This document shows, one piece after another, positions 45,269-53,931 of a DNA stretch of 64,000 nt. The stretch comes from Turneriella parva DSM 21527 (GTDB lineage Bacteria; Spirochaetota; Leptospiria; Turneriellales; Turneriellaceae). Made by a program: the position numbers and the translations under genes. The stretch covers positions 4,278,001 to 4,342,000 of the forward strand of contig NC_018020.1 of assembly GCF_000266885.1 (NCBI RefSeq), written 5' to 3'. The notes beneath the pieces were generated by a model. That model searched no databases. It saw only the letters and a program-made list of their open reading frames with translations, and was not told the origin of the DNA. Positions within the stretch are counted from its first letter, which is position 1, and the number at the start of each line of letters is the position of its first letter.

Positions 45269-46852
45269 ATGCGACGTCATTTTTATCAGCGTTTTTTGCT
45301 CGTGGTTACCCTTCTCGGCGGTCTTAGGCTCGATTGCTCGGCCAGCATGCCGACCAGGGAGAGCGTGCAGGCCTGGTTTGAGAACCAGCCCGCAGCAGAG
45401 CTGGCAATCCGCGCTGTCGACACCGCACTCTTTGAGCCCGGTTACCGCCATGCCCGTGAACTTGTAAACCACTGGAAAGCGTACACCAGCACGTTTGTCA
45501 AAGACGAGAAGCGCGCTGCAGATCTCGAGGCGCTCGTCAACAGCCCCGCGGTCACCGCGTATCTGAAAGACCCCGAAAGTTCGCTCGCGCCGGTCTTCAG
45601 CGTCGAAGCGGCGCGGCTTTTCAGTGAATATAACAATGCAACCTTTAAAGCCTGGCGGGTGCGCACTCTCGCGGGCAAGGTCGTGCTGCAGAAAAATGGG
45701 GCCGCGCTCGCCGCACTCGATATCTCTGAGACCCGACGCGAAATCACTGCGCGCTTCGTGACAGTGCCGATCAGCAACGCCGGCTTCAATTACAGCTTTG
45801 ACGCCGAGTGGGATATTACCCGTCTTCATGACTTTCCGCTGTCGCAGGCAAGCTCTGAATTCTTGTACGTGCAGACCGACGCGGAAAATAATCTGATCGC
45901 CGTACCCGAAGGCACTCCGCTGCCCGATTCGGTTTTTCAGTTTGTCTCGGGCGCGAAATTTATTGCGCCCACTTACGGTGTGCATTCTGGCATGCGCGTG
46001 CTTTCTGCAAGCAGCGGTGGGCTCAAGCTGTTCGTTTGTTACCCTTTTGCCGGCTATCTCTTTTACGCTGTCAGAGGCACCGTCGTCGCGCTGATGCTTT
46101 TCGCTTTGATCTTCGCGCTCACCAAAATCAAGAGCGCGCGCACAGTGGCAGGCCACGTGCTTGAGAACCGCAGCGGGCGCTGGTTAGAGCAGCACTACAG
46201 CGAGAGCCTGACGCTGAACGAACGGGCGCTTGATCTCTCTGACAAGGCAGCGGGTCTCGTCTCGCAGATCAAAGAGCGCGACGCAGCAGTTATCGCCGAG
46301 TTGGGCGGTCACATTCAGCACCTGACGCGTGCAATCAGAACCGAAAGCGAGCGCGCGATGATCGGTTCAGAAACACCCGCGGGTAACAAAGGCGTGCCCC
46401 AGGTACCGGCAGTGAAGCGGCCGCTGCACAAGAAGGCGGTTTATAAAGATCCGATTCTGATTGAAGGTGACCACAAACCGGCAATCGAAGTGAGCGTCGA
46501 ACTCGACCTGCCGCTGACCGATGAAAAAGAACTCAGCAAAGAGCAAAAGGTCGCGTACGTTTCGTCGCTCAAGCAGCGCGCGCGCGCGAAAACCTCGCAG
46601 AAAGAATTTGTACACGATGAAGCACTCGACCAGTTCGACTATGTGCCGGCAGACCCGATGCCCATGCCCGTCACGCCGGTAAAGCCGCTGAAAGATGCAC
46701 CAGACGATGCGGATTTAGAATACGTGCAGAAGTTTCGCTACACGGGCAAGACCCGGGTCTTACCCATGGCTGAAACGGTCAGCAAAGCACAGGCTTTTCA
46801 TCTGCGAGAAGATCTGCATGCAAAAGACCTCGTCATCGGCGAAGAAGAATAA
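45269..46852 (+). CDS. Membrane-anchored protein of unknown function (about 527 aa)
   Basis: The start is placed at MRRHFYQRFLLVVTLLGG (45269), which gives a signal anchor; the frame also allows an ATG at 45209. Residues up to about 270 form an exported domain. A single membrane segment (TVVALMLFALIFALTKI) is followed by a charged cytoplasmic part with predicted coiled-coil (LNERALDLSDKAAGLVSQIKERDAAVIAELGG) and a Lys/Glu-rich tail. The layout recalls a sensor or signalling receptor without a recognisable output domain. No family recognised. Confidence 0.7.
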   Translation: MRRHFYQRFLLVVTLLGGLRLDCSASMPTRESVQAWFENQPAAELAIRAVDTALFEPGYRHARELVNHWKAYTSTFVKDEKRAADLEALVNSPAVTAYLKDPESSLAPVFSVEAARLFSEYNNATFKAWRVRTLAGKVVLQKNGAALAALDISETRREITARFVTVPISNAGFNYSFDAEWDITRLHDFPLSQASSEFLYVQTDAENNLIAVPEGTPLPDSVFQFVSGAKFIAPTYGVHSGMRVLSASSGGLKLFVCYPFAGYLFYAVRGTVVALMLFALIFALTKIKSARTVAGHVLENRSGRWLEQHYSESLTLNERALDLSDKAAGLVSQIKERDAAVIAELGGHIQHLTRAIRTESERAMIGSETPAGNKGVPQVPAVKRPLHKKAVYKDPILIEGDHKPAIEVSVELDLPLTDEKELSKEQKVAYVSSLKQRARAKTSQKEFVHDEALDQFDYVPADPMPMPVTPVKPLKDAPDDADLEYVQKFRYTGKTRVLPMAETVSKAQAFHLREDLHAKDLVIGEEE

Positions 46853-46907
46853 CGCCGAACGCATTTCGCCTTGACAAAGTGTGAGGCACCCCACCCGTCG
46901 GAGCACT

Positions 46908-47405
46908 ATGAAAAAATTGATTATGATAAGCCATGCGCTTATTCTCACGCTTGTATTTGCAAGCTTCGGCGGCCTGGCTGCTAAATCACAGTGCCAGGGT
47001 CTGTCACAAAGCGAATGCTCTTCTGACGATTCATGCACCTGGGTAGGCGGCTACGAACAAAAAGACGGCGACAAAGTTAAGGCCTATTGCCGCGCGAAAC
47101 CAGGCCAGAGCAAAGACGCTAAAGAAGGCAAAAAGACCAAAAAGAAAAAAGATAAAGAAGAAGTAGCGACTACAGACGACGACTCATCTGAAAAAGCAGA
47201 AAAGAAAGAGAAGAAGTCGAAAAAATCGAAGAAAAAAGATAAAGCTGAAAAAGCTGACGCAGACGACGAAAAGAAATCTGAAAAGAAATCAAAGAAAAAG
47301 GCTGACAAGAAAGACGACGACAAAGAAGATAAAAAAGAGTCAAAGAAAAAGACCAAGAAAAAATCATCTAAAAAGAAGAAAAAAGGCGATAAAGACGAAG
47401 ATTAA
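46908..47405 (+). CDS. Exported Cys-containing protein with long Lys/Asp-rich tail (165 aa)
   Basis: The start is ATG 46908 with GGAG 6 nt upstream. Signal peptide MKKLIMISHALILTLVFASF. A short domain with five Cys follows (CQGLSQSECSSDDSC, then YC), suggesting a disulphide-knot. Everything after residue about 70 is low-complexity KKK/DDD/EE sequence. It may be a surface-charged or nucleic-acid/polyanion-binding tail. A strong terminator follows, so the gene ends its own transcript. Confidence 0.75.
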   Translation: MKKLIMISHALILTLVFASFGGLAAKSQCQGLSQSECSSDDSCTWVGGYEQKDGDKVKAYCRAKPGQSKDAKEGKKTKKKKDKEEVATTDDDSSEKAEKKEKKSKKSKKKDKAEKADADDEKKSEKKSKKKADKKDDDKEDKKESKKKTKKKSSKKKKKGDKDED

Positions 47406-47428
47406 TCGTCTGAACGATCGATCACAGG

Positions 47429-47451
47429 GCGGCGCTTCGGCGCCGCTTTTT
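47429..47451 (+). terminator. Rho-independent terminator
   Basis: 7-bp GC stem GCGGCGC/GCGCCGC with a TTCG tetraloop, followed by TTTTT. Lies 23 bp after the stop of 46908-47405. Confidence 0.9.
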
Positions 47452-47475
47452 CTCATGCCATAATTCTAAAATAAC

Positions 47476-48366
47476 TTGAAAATTACCGGTTTCTCGTTCA
47501 TTCGAAATGCGATAAAGTTCGACTACCCCATTCGTGAGGCGGTGCTGTCGGTTCTGCCGCTCGTCGATGAAATGGTCGTTGCCGTCGGCAAATCTGAAGA
47601 CGCAACATTAGAACTGGTCGCAAACCTTGCACCACAGAAGATACGCATCGTTGAGACTGAATGGAACGACGCGCTGCGCGAAGGTGGCCGCGTGCTCGCC
47701 GAAGAGACGCAAAAGGCCTACAGTGCAATTCAGGGTGGCGACTGGGCAATATATATTCAGGGCGATGAAGTGCTGCACGAGGCCGATTATCCCGCGATTA
47801 GCGGCGCCATGGAAAAATATGCGAGCGACCCTCGGGTAGACGGACTCTTGTTCAACTACCGCCATTTTTACGGTTCGTACGACTATATTGGCGCGTCGAG
47901 GCGGTGGTACAGGCGCGAGGTTCGCATCGTGCGGCCACCCCATTTCGCGAAAAATCCGCAATTGAAGATTTATTCTTACCGCGACGCGCAGGGTTTTCGC
48001 AAGAATGAGAATGAAAAACTCTGCGTGAAAGGCATCGACGCGAGCGTCTACCACTACGGCTGGGTAAAGCCGCCCGCCGCGCAAATGCAGAAGCAACAGA
48101 CTTTCAACAAATACTGGCACGACGACAGCTGGATGCAAAAGCACATACCGGCGGCCGCTGAATTTGACTATTCGAACATCGATTCGCTCTATCGGTTTGA
48201 AGGCACGCACCCGGCGGTAATGCAAGACCGCATTCAGCAGAAGAACTGGCAGTTTGACTTTGACATCAGCCGCTCGCGGTTCACCCTGAAAGAGAAACTA
48301 TCTGCCGTTGTTGAAAAACTGACGGGCTACCGGCCCGGTGAATACAAGAACTACAAAAAGATTTAG
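47476..48366 (+). CDS. GT2-like glycosyltransferase (296 aa)
   Basis: The start is TTG 47476 (MKITGFSFIRNAIKFDYPI). The N-terminal Rossmann-like part has FIRNAI, LVDEMVVAVGKSEDAT, and the metal-binding acidic motif in IYIQGDEVLHE. This resembles the GT-A fold of family-2 related enzymes, but the group is divergent. The C-terminal third is basic and aromatic. The acceptor is unknown. It is adjacent to and convergent with a HAD phosphatase. Confidence 0.78.
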   Translation: MKITGFSFIRNAIKFDYPIREAVLSVLPLVDEMVVAVGKSEDATLELVANLAPQKIRIVETEWNDALREGGRVLAEETQKAYSAIQGGDWAIYIQGDEVLHEADYPAISGAMEKYASDPRVDGLLFNYRHFYGSYDYIGASRRWYRREVRIVRPPHFAKNPQLKIYSYRDAQGFRKNENEKLCVKGIDASVYHYGWVKPPAAQMQKQQTFNKYWHDDSWMQKHIPAAAEFDYSNIDSLYRFEGTHPAVMQDRIQQKNWQFDFDISRSRFTLKEKLSAVVEKLTGYRPGEYKNYKKI

Positions 48367-48412
48367 CGCCAGTGCAACCAAGTGAGTTGCCCGCAATACC
48401 CCATTGGCCGGG

Positions 48413-49072
48413 TTAACCGCAGAGCACGGCACGCAAAGCCTGAATATCATCGCAAACTGCGACAGGGCTCATGCCGCTGAGCTCGGCGTGCGAATGCGCG
48501 CCATGGGTAAGCGCCACTGCAGGCACACCGGCATTTTTTGCCATCAGCAGGTCGTGCGTTGTATCACCGATCATTACGGCCCTGTCGGCCGAGACCCGGG
48601 CATCGCTCAGAATCTCGTGCAGCATCTGCGGGTCGGGTTTCGGCCGGCACTCTTCGGGTGTGCGCGAATGCGAGACGAACATTTTGAGACCGGTGGCATC
48701 TAAGCTACGGTCAATACCGGAGCGGCTTTTGGCGGTGGCGACTGCTACGACCTTGCCTTGCGCGTGCAGCTGGCCGATGAGTTCAGTGACCCCAGCATAG
48801 AGGCGAATTTCACCTTCCCCTGCTTCGTAATGCTGGCGGTACGCGCGATGGAACCGCGTAAGAAGATCGGTTTCAGCGCCCGTAAAATGGGGAAAAAGCT
48901 GTTTCTGCGCCGCCTTGAGCCCAAGCCCAATGATGCTGCGCGCGACCGCCACGGGAATGTTCTCACCCACTTCACGGCCGGCAGCGACGATGGAGTCTTG
49001 TATCAGGTCAATCGACTGAAAGAGCGTGCCATCCCAATCAAAGATAATGAGTTCGGCCGCCGAAAGCTTCAT
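48413..49072 (-). CDS. gph: HAD-family phosphatase, phosphoglycolate phosphatase-like
   Basis: Motif I is FDWDGTL (nucleophile and acid/base Asp), motif II VATAKS, the Lys is in ECRPKPDP, and motif IV is MIGDTTHDLLMAKNAG. The alpha-helical cap lies at residues about 20-90. 219 aa fits the Gph/PgmB-like subfamily. The true substrate cannot be told from sequence; phosphoglycolate is the commonest for this type. Confidence 0.85.
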   Translation of the reverse strand: MKLSAAELIIFDWDGTLFQSIDLIQDSIVAAGREVGENIPVAVARSIIGLGLKAAQKQLFPHFTGAETDLLTRFHRAYRQHYEAGEGEIRLYAGVTELIGQLHAQGKVVAVATAKSRSGIDRSLDATGLKMFVSHSRTPEECRPKPDPQMLHEILSDARVSADRAVMIGDTTHDLLMAKNAGVPAVALTHGAHSHAELSGMSPVAVCDDIQALRAVLCG

Positions 49073-49099
49073 TTGAGCCCTGCAACAAAATTGCCGGCG

Positions 49100-49492
49100 C
49101 TATTCGTCGTCGCCATCGTCTGGCAACTCGTAGTCGTCGTATGCATAACCGTCTTCACCCGGGTCTTCTTGACCGACGTATTGAATCGGAATGATTTTAT
49201 CGAGCATGACAACATCGAACGAACTTTTGAGTTCAGGGTTGGCGTTGATGACATTCAGGCGACCGTCGGTGCGCACGAGAATACTCTGTAACTCGACGAA
49301 TTTTGCGATGAGCTCTGAGTTCGCTGAATTGAGTTTCGCCAGATCGATCTCAAGCAGCAAATTCGGAATTTTTGACATTTCGAGTTCGCTCACGACCTTG
49401 TCGAGATGGCGAATCATGTTGATGAGCCCGAGCTTGTTATCCTGGTCTTCGATGACCACAAGCCATTTACTTTCGCTTTTGTTTACCTGCAT
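49100..49492 (-). CDS. STAS-domain protein (130 aa)
   Basis: Residues 10-105 follow the anti-sigma-factor-antagonist fold: alternating strand/helix with NLLLEIDLAKLNSANSELIAKFVEL. The Ser/Asn region in LNSANSEL is where the phosphorylated Ser would lie. The C-terminal 25 residues are very acidic (EDGYAYDDYELPDDGDDE). It may belong to a partner-switching pathway; no anti-sigma kinase is nearby. It is separated by 27 bp from the HAD gene downstream. Confidence 0.75.
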   Translation of the reverse strand: MQVNKSESKWLVVIEDQDNKLGLINMIRHLDKVVSELEMSKIPNLLLEIDLAKLNSANSELIAKFVELQSILVRTDGRLNVINANPELKSSFDVVMLDKIIPIQYVGQEDPGEDGYAYDDYELPDDGDDE

Positions 49493-49547
49493 AATATTAC
49501 GTAGCGGGGCATAAATTTTTTTTTCTACCCCTCGTCTAACAGAAATT

Positions 49548-49578
49548 GATCGGTTGAAGGCTTCGCCCTCAGCCGATC
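49548..49578 (-). terminator. Hairpin downstream of the DUF1304 gene
   Basis: GATCGGTTGA paired with TCAGCCGATC (one G-U) around an 11-nt loop containing CTTCG. On the minus strand it is followed by AATTTCTG, a weak U-tract. It lies 5 bp beyond the stop at 49583. Confidence 0.55.
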
Positions 49579-49582
49579 ACGC

Positions 49583-49972
49583 CTAAAGTGGACGCCAGAG
49601 AAGCGCGAGCGCGATTGCCGGGGCCAGCCCCTGCAGAATAACGCCGCGAATCATTTTTGCGCCTGCTGAGAACAAGAGAACGAGCGCTGCACCTACCATG
49701 CTGCCCAGGCTGACAGTGAGAACCGCCGAACCGACCGCCTGGCTCGTTGTGGTATAGAAGAGCAGCCAAATGCCTGCGATAGTCGCGATTGCCAGAAACA
49801 GGTTGTAATAGCCCTGATTCAGCGCCATGAGGCGTGTCGTTTTTGCATCCGCCTCGGTTTGCTGAAAAATTTTTCGCACTGCCGGTGTTGTCCAGAGAAT
49901 GCTCTCAAACACAAAGAACACGATGTGCATAAAGGCACCGATGCCAGCCAGAATCTGTATTGTTATATCCAT
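49583..49972 (-). CDS. DUF1304-family membrane protein (129 aa)
   Basis: The start is set at MDITIQILAGIG (49972); five extra residues are possible. Four hydrophobic segments (about residues 4-25, 51-75, 81-105, 110-127) and the pattern FESILW...ALNQGYYNLFLA are typical of DUF1304. The function of the family is not established. Confidence 0.85.
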   Translation of the reverse strand: MDITIQILAGIGAFMHIVFFVFESILWTTPAVRKIFQQTEADAKTTRLMALNQGYYNLFLAIATIAGIWLLFYTTTSQAVGSAVLTVSLGSMVGAALVLLFSAGAKMIRGVILQGLAPAIALALLWRPL

Positions 49973-50063
49973 ACCACCCACAGGCATGACTCAACGCTTT
50001 GTCAACGAAAACTATTGACCCGAGTGGCTTTACGACGCAGAAAACCCGCAGCGACTGGCAGAC

Positions 50064-50810
50064 ATGAAAAGTGAAAGCGAGCTCACAGAAAAGGTTGAGC
50101 GTGCGGCGCTGGCCTTGCGCTCGGCGCGCGCTCCCCTTTTTCTCAGTGGTGCCGGCATCTCGGCAGAAAGTGGTATACCGACGTTTAGGGGTGCAGATGG
50201 ACTTTGGAATAATTACAGATCAGAAGACCTCGCCACCCCCGTGGCGTTCGCACGCGACCCGGCTCTGGTCTGGAGTTGGTATAACTGGCGTAAACGCCTC
50301 ATTGCAGAGAAGCAGCCGAACGCGGCGCACTATGCAGCCGCTGATATCTCACGCAAAATACCGACCCTTCTCGCCGCGACGCAGAACGTCGATGGCTTTC
50401 ATGCCGTAGCGGGCATCGAAAATATTCTCGAGATGCACGGCAATATTTACCGCACCCGCTGCACTGCCTGCGGCGACATTACAGAAAATCGCGGTGATAT
50501 CTTGCCGACAACACCCTGCGCCACCTGCGCTGAACCCACCCTTCGGCCCGACATTGTTTGGTTTGGCGAAGCCTTACCGGCCAATGTGCTGCAGCCGATC
50601 TATGAACGCCTGCAGATCTGCGATGCAATAGTGGTGGTCGGCACCTCGGGCAGCGTCTACCCCGCAGCCGGCTTTGCAGTCGAGGTGCGGCGGCGCGAAG
50701 GCCATGTGATCGAAATCAATGTCGATGAAGGTCACGGGCATTATGCGAACGATATTTACCTGCGCGGCAGAGCCGGAGAGATTCTACCCCGCATCGCTGA
50801 GTTGCTCTGA
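50064..50810 (+). CDS. cobB: Sirtuin NAD-dependent deacylase, class III type
   Basis: Removes acyl groups from lysines using NAD+. GAGISAESGIPTFRG, TQNVDGFH, the catalytic His in LEMHGN and the zinc site (CTACGD and CATCAE) are all present. The pattern Y-x-x-R in WYNWRKR is the class III marker associated with preference for negatively charged acyl groups (succinyl, malonyl). GTSGSVYPAAGF completes the NAD site. 248 aa is normal for bacterial sirtuins. Confidence 0.93.
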   Translation: MKSESELTEKVERAALALRSARAPLFLSGAGISAESGIPTFRGADGLWNNYRSEDLATPVAFARDPALVWSWYNWRKRLIAEKQPNAAHYAAADISRKIPTLLAATQNVDGFHAVAGIENILEMHGNIYRTRCTACGDITENRGDILPTTPCATCAEPTLRPDIVWFGEALPANVLQPIYERLQICDAIVVVGTSGSVYPAAGFAVEVRRREGHVIEINVDEGHGHYANDIYLRGRAGEILPRIAELL

Positions 50811-50813
50811 TTA

Positions 50814-51383
50814 TCAGAAAGGAATAAACACTGTGGGCGACCAGCTCCAGTCGCTGCTTTTGTAGCCCTCAACCTGAAAGGTGTAATAACCGACTGATAT
50901 GCCCCAATAGATGCGGCCGACGAGATTGGTCATTACGCCGATCGAGGGGCCGTAAGCCCAGCCTTCGGCGTTGATGCTGCCCCGCAGAAAATGTTTCGTG
51001 GCGCTGTAAGAAGGCGTGAACAGATAACCTCCGAATGGGCCGATAAAATAGGTCAGCGCGGGGCCGACGGAATAATCACGGTAAGAAGGAGCAAAGATCG
51101 CGCCCGCATTTACACCGAGCGAGAGGCGATCGATGACAAAATAATTCAGACCTGCTGCCGCACCGTAAACGAGCCCTTTGCCGTCGCTCGAGATAACCGG
51201 CCCGAGACCAAAACCGAGACAACCCTGGCCGAAGGCAAATTCGCCGCAGGTAGGCCGCCTCGCTTCACGCCGTGGCCGCGCAGGCTTGACCTGTGCCTGC
51301 ACCTCTTCTTCACTTTCAAAATCCTGCGCAATGAGTGGAGCTGCAGCGAGCAGTAATGTTACGAACGCAAAGGCCTTTGGCAT
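50814..51383 (-). CDS. Exported protein, small outer-membrane barrel-like (189 aa)
   Basis: Signal peptide MPKAFAFVTLLLAAAPLIA with AQD at the cut site. Residues 60-189 consist of short amphipathic strands with Gly/Tyr pairs (GLGPVISSDGKGLVYGAAAGLNYFV, YWGISVGYYTFQVEG) and a C-terminal Phe, a pattern of outer-membrane barrels. Two Cys (TCGEFAFGQGCLGF) precede the strands. AGGAG lies 6 nt before the ATG. No family recognised. Confidence 0.72.
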   Translation of the reverse strand: MPKAFAFVTLLLAAAPLIAQDFESEEEVQAQVKPARPRREARRPTCGEFAFGQGCLGFGLGPVISSDGKGLVYGAAAGLNYFVIDRLSLGVNAGAIFAPSYRDYSVGPALTYFIGPFGGYLFTPSYSATKHFLRGSINAEGWAYGPSIGVMTNLVGRIYWGISVGYYTFQVEGYKSSDWSWSPTVFIPF

Positions 51384-51408
51384 AAAATCTCCTGTTTAAA
51401 GATGAGGA

Positions 51409-52542
51409 TTAACCCAGTTCACGTACCATGTCGCAGAAGATACCGGCTCCCTCTTCAAGAATGTCTTCACGCGTGGCGTAGCTGATACGAATTGAATTGC
51501 GGTTGGCGCTGAAGATGTAACCTGGCACGAGCAGCAGACGGCGCTCGATCGCGCGGGTAACAAAATCGGCTGAGTCGATTGGCACGTCAGGGTAAACATA
51601 AAATGCCCCGTCGGGATAAGGCAGCTTCGTGACTTTGCTGAGAATGCCATAAACCAGATCGCGGCGCTTGCGCATCACCGACAGCTCTGCATCGATGCCG
51701 GTCTTCAGCGCAGTGATGGCGCCCCACTGCATCGCATGCGGCGAACAGACCATCGTGTATTGTTGCAGCGTGACCATTTTCTGCACAATACCCGCGTACG
51801 CAGGTGGCGCTGCGAGGTAACCGACCCTCAGCCCCGTCATCGCATGGCTTTTTGAAAACCCATTGAGCGTCAGCGTGCGGTGTGGGCTCAGCTTCGCCAT
51901 GCTGACGTGGCGCTTCTCATAGTCGAATGCCTCGTAAATTTCATCAGAAGCGATCACTGCGTCGTGCTCGTCGGCGAGGTTTGAAAGCAGCCGCAGCTGC
52001 GTTTCGCTCAGAATTTTGCCCGTCGGGTTTGAAGGCGAAGCAAAGATGATGAGCTTCAGTTTTTTGCCGTCTTTTTTGAGCCGGTCATTGAGCGAATTGA
52101 CATCGGCCTCGTCAAAACTCTCAGGAATAGTATACTGCTGCGCTTCGTGGTACTTCACCAGCGCCGGATAAATAAGAAAGTACGGATCAAGCAGCAGCAC
52201 CGCGTCGTCTTTGGCAACCAATGTCTGGAATAACAAGAAGAGTATCGAAGCAACACCAGTTGAAACGATGACATTGTCAGGTTCGGTTTCAAATCCGATT
52301 TTGGGTTTCAGGTATGTGCTGATGGCCTCGCGCAGCTGAACAAGCCCTGCAGTAGGCGTATACCCAGTCTTGTTATCGGTGAGCGCCTGAATCATTGCCT
52401 CTTTCACGGCGGCCGGCACGGGAAAATCGGGCTGGCCAATCGAAAGATTCAGCGGATTCTGAATTTTTGCGGCAAGGTCAAAAACCTTACGGATTTCACT
52501 CGTATCGATGCCGTGAATGCGCGGCGCGTAGATATCTCGCAT
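51409..52542 (-). CDS. PLP-dependent aminotransferase, class I/II
   Basis: Fold-type I aminotransferase. The active-site Lys lies in NGFSKSHAMTGLRVGYLA; SIGQPDFPVP, SPSNPTGKILSE and SDEIYEAF are all typical of the aspartate/aromatic aminotransferase group. The length of 377 aa is normal. The amino-acid substrate is not determinable. It lies 9 bp downstream of the small lipoprotein gene, same strand. Confidence 0.9.
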   Translation of the reverse strand: MRDIYAPRIHGIDTSEIRKVFDLAAKIQNPLNLSIGQPDFPVPAAVKEAMIQALTDNKTGYTPTAGLVQLREAISTYLKPKIGFETEPDNVIVSTGVASILFLLFQTLVAKDDAVLLLDPYFLIYPALVKYHEAQQYTIPESFDEADVNSLNDRLKKDGKKLKLIIFASPSNPTGKILSETQLRLLSNLADEHDAVIASDEIYEAFDYEKRHVSMAKLSPHRTLTLNGFSKSHAMTGLRVGYLAAPPAYAGIVQKMVTLQQYTMVCSPHAMQWGAITALKTGIDAELSVMRKRRDLVYGILSKVTKLPYPDGAFYVYPDVPIDSADFVTRAIERRLLLVPGYIFSANRNSIRISYATREDILEEGAGIFCDMVRELG

Positions 52543-52551
52543 CGCGTTTTG

Positions 52552-52779
52552 CTACTTGAGTTCGTCTTCAAGCCGTTTAGACTGTTCGTCGATTTGCAGC
52601 TGGTTGAGCTCGATACGGCACTGGTTAGAAGACAAGTCTTTGACCTTCTCAATTGCCGACGCGCACTGCGGCGAAGCGGCATCTTTGCAGAAATGTTCGG
52701 TGTATTTTTTGCATTCTGATTTGCCGCAGCCAGGCAGCAATGCGGCGAGCATGAGAAGTATTAAAGCACTTTTTCGCAT
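52552..52779 (-). CDS. Small cysteine-containing lipoprotein (75 aa)
   Basis: The start is placed at MRKSALILLMLAALLPG (52779), with lipobox LPGC at residue 18. The mature part has four further Cys (ECKKYTEHFCKDAASPQC, NQC) in a helical arrangement, followed by a basic/acidic helix. Reminiscent of small helical disulphide proteins, but no family is recognised. Divergent from the secretion operon. Confidence 0.7.
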   Translation of the reverse strand: MRKSALILLMLAALLPGCGKSECKKYTEHFCKDAASPQCASAIEKVKDLSSNQCRIELNQLQIDEQSKRLEDELK

Positions 52780-52818
52780 GACGGGGTTAAGCAAAAAGAA
52801 AGTGGTGCGTCAAGAAGA

Positions 52819-53385
52819 ATGCAGGCAACGCGACACAAACGCTACTTGAAGCCCCTCGCGATTACGGTGGCATTGCTGCTTGCAATCGCAGCAGCAGTGC
52901 TCGTGCGCGAATACCTCGTATTGCGCTCGCTGGCCGCGAGCTTTGCGGCGGCAAAGAATGACACACTTACCACGCCAGATTCCGGGCGAACAGAGAAGGC
53001 CCCGGCAGCCCAGGGCGAAAACGTGGCTCTCATCTCTCAGGTAAAAACCTCGGCGGGGGGTAATCGCGTCGATGCCCGGGTTTCGTTTAAGGCGTTCAAA
53101 CGCCTCGTCGAGGCAAACCCGAAGTTGGCCCAGAGCTGGGGCCGCATCGGCTGGAAGGTGCTTGGCGATGTGCCTGCACTCTGCCTGCGCATCGTCGCGC
53201 CCGGCACTGCCTTCACAAAACTGGGTGTACAGAGCGGCGACTGCATAACGCATTTCGACGGAGAAACGGTCAACCAGCCGCTGCGTAATCTGGGTATATG
53301 GCTCACGCTCGGCTCGCGCAAGGCCCTCAAAGTTGATACAGTTCGTGCAGGGCAGCGCATCAGTTACCACCTGACCGCCAACTGA
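52819..53385 (+). CDS. gspC: GspC-like PDZ protein of type II secretion (188 aa)
   Basis: One N-terminal membrane segment (PLAITVALLLAIAAAVLV), a short linker, and a C-terminal PDZ-like domain (LRIVAPGTAFTKLGVQSGDCITHFDGETVNQP). This is the architecture of GspC, the inner-membrane protein that contacts the secretin. Its place first in a run that includes gspD, gspE and gspF supports the assignment. Shorter than typical GspC, and the HR domain is weak. Confidence 0.7.
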   Translation: MQATRHKRYLKPLAITVALLLAIAAAVLVREYLVLRSLAASFAAAKNDTLTTPDSGRTEKAPAAQGENVALISQVKTSAGGNRVDARVSFKAFKRLVEANPKLAQSWGRIGWKVLGDVPALCLRIVAPGTAFTKLGVQSGDCITHFDGETVNQPLRNLGIWLTLGSRKALKVDTVRAGQRISYHLTAN

Positions 53386-53388
53386 ATA

Positions 53389-53931
53389 ATGCTGAGCCGG
53401 CGCTTCTTGATTTTGGTATTGCTCTCGCTCGGCGCCGCCTGGCTGTTCGCTCACTTTATTAAAGAGACGATCGTTGATATCGCGCGCGTCAGCAATGAAT
53501 CGATGCTGCCCTATCTGAAACCGGGGCAGCGCGTGGTATTCAGTCGCTTTGCACCCTGCCTGCACCTGCCCGGCGCCAAAGTCGGTTTTGCCTGCAGGCC
53601 GTGCGAAGCTGGCCGCGCCTATGTCTTTAGGCATCCTCATAAGAAGAATCTGCGTTTGGTAAAGTTTGCCGTGCCATTTGCAGAGGCGATGCCAAGCCTC
53701 AGAAGAGACATAATGTGGTTTACAGACGGTAAACCCAACCGGGTTGAAACAGACGTGCCTTTGCCCATGCCGATGGACGCACACAACGCCTGTTTCTTTG
53801 TCGGCAGCAACACCGATGTTTCGGTCGACTCGCGGCAGTTTGGCCCGGTGCCGCTTGAACTGGTTGAAGGCGAGGTGCTGTGGCCGGCGCTGCAGCTGCA
53901 GGCCCACGCTATAAAACATAACGCCAAATGA
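53389..53931 (+). CDS. S26-family signal peptidase (180 aa)
   Basis: Type I signal peptidase fold. The N-terminal membrane segment is followed by the catalytic Ser in SNESMLPYLKPG (S38), the general-base Lys in LRLVKFAV (K92), and the GSNTDVSVDSRQFGPVP box. It starts 3 bp after the gspC-like gene and overlaps the PBP gene by 4 nt. Shorter than housekeeping LepB, so it may be a dedicated peptidase; a second LepB is expected elsewhere in the genome. Confidence 0.87.
   Translation: MLSRRFLILVLLSLGAAWLFAHFIKETIVDIARVSNESMLPYLKPGQRVVFSRFAPCLHLPGAKVGFACRPCEAGRAYVFRHPHKKNLRLVKFAVPFAEAMPSLRRDIMWFTDGKPNRVETDVPLPMPMDAHNACFFVGSNTDVSVDSRQFGPVPLELVEGEVLWPALQLQAHAIKHNAK

Noticed and set aside
45089-46156. 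A 355-codon minus-strand frame opposite the membrane-anchored protein
   Set aside because: Low-quality composition, no domain, and it overlaps the response regulator start; the plus-strand frame has a signal anchor and coiled-coil.
47084-47367. Phe/Ser-rich antisense frames opposite the Lys-rich tail
   Set aside because: Antisense of AAA/AAG codons gives Phe/Leu runs; not a real membrane protein.
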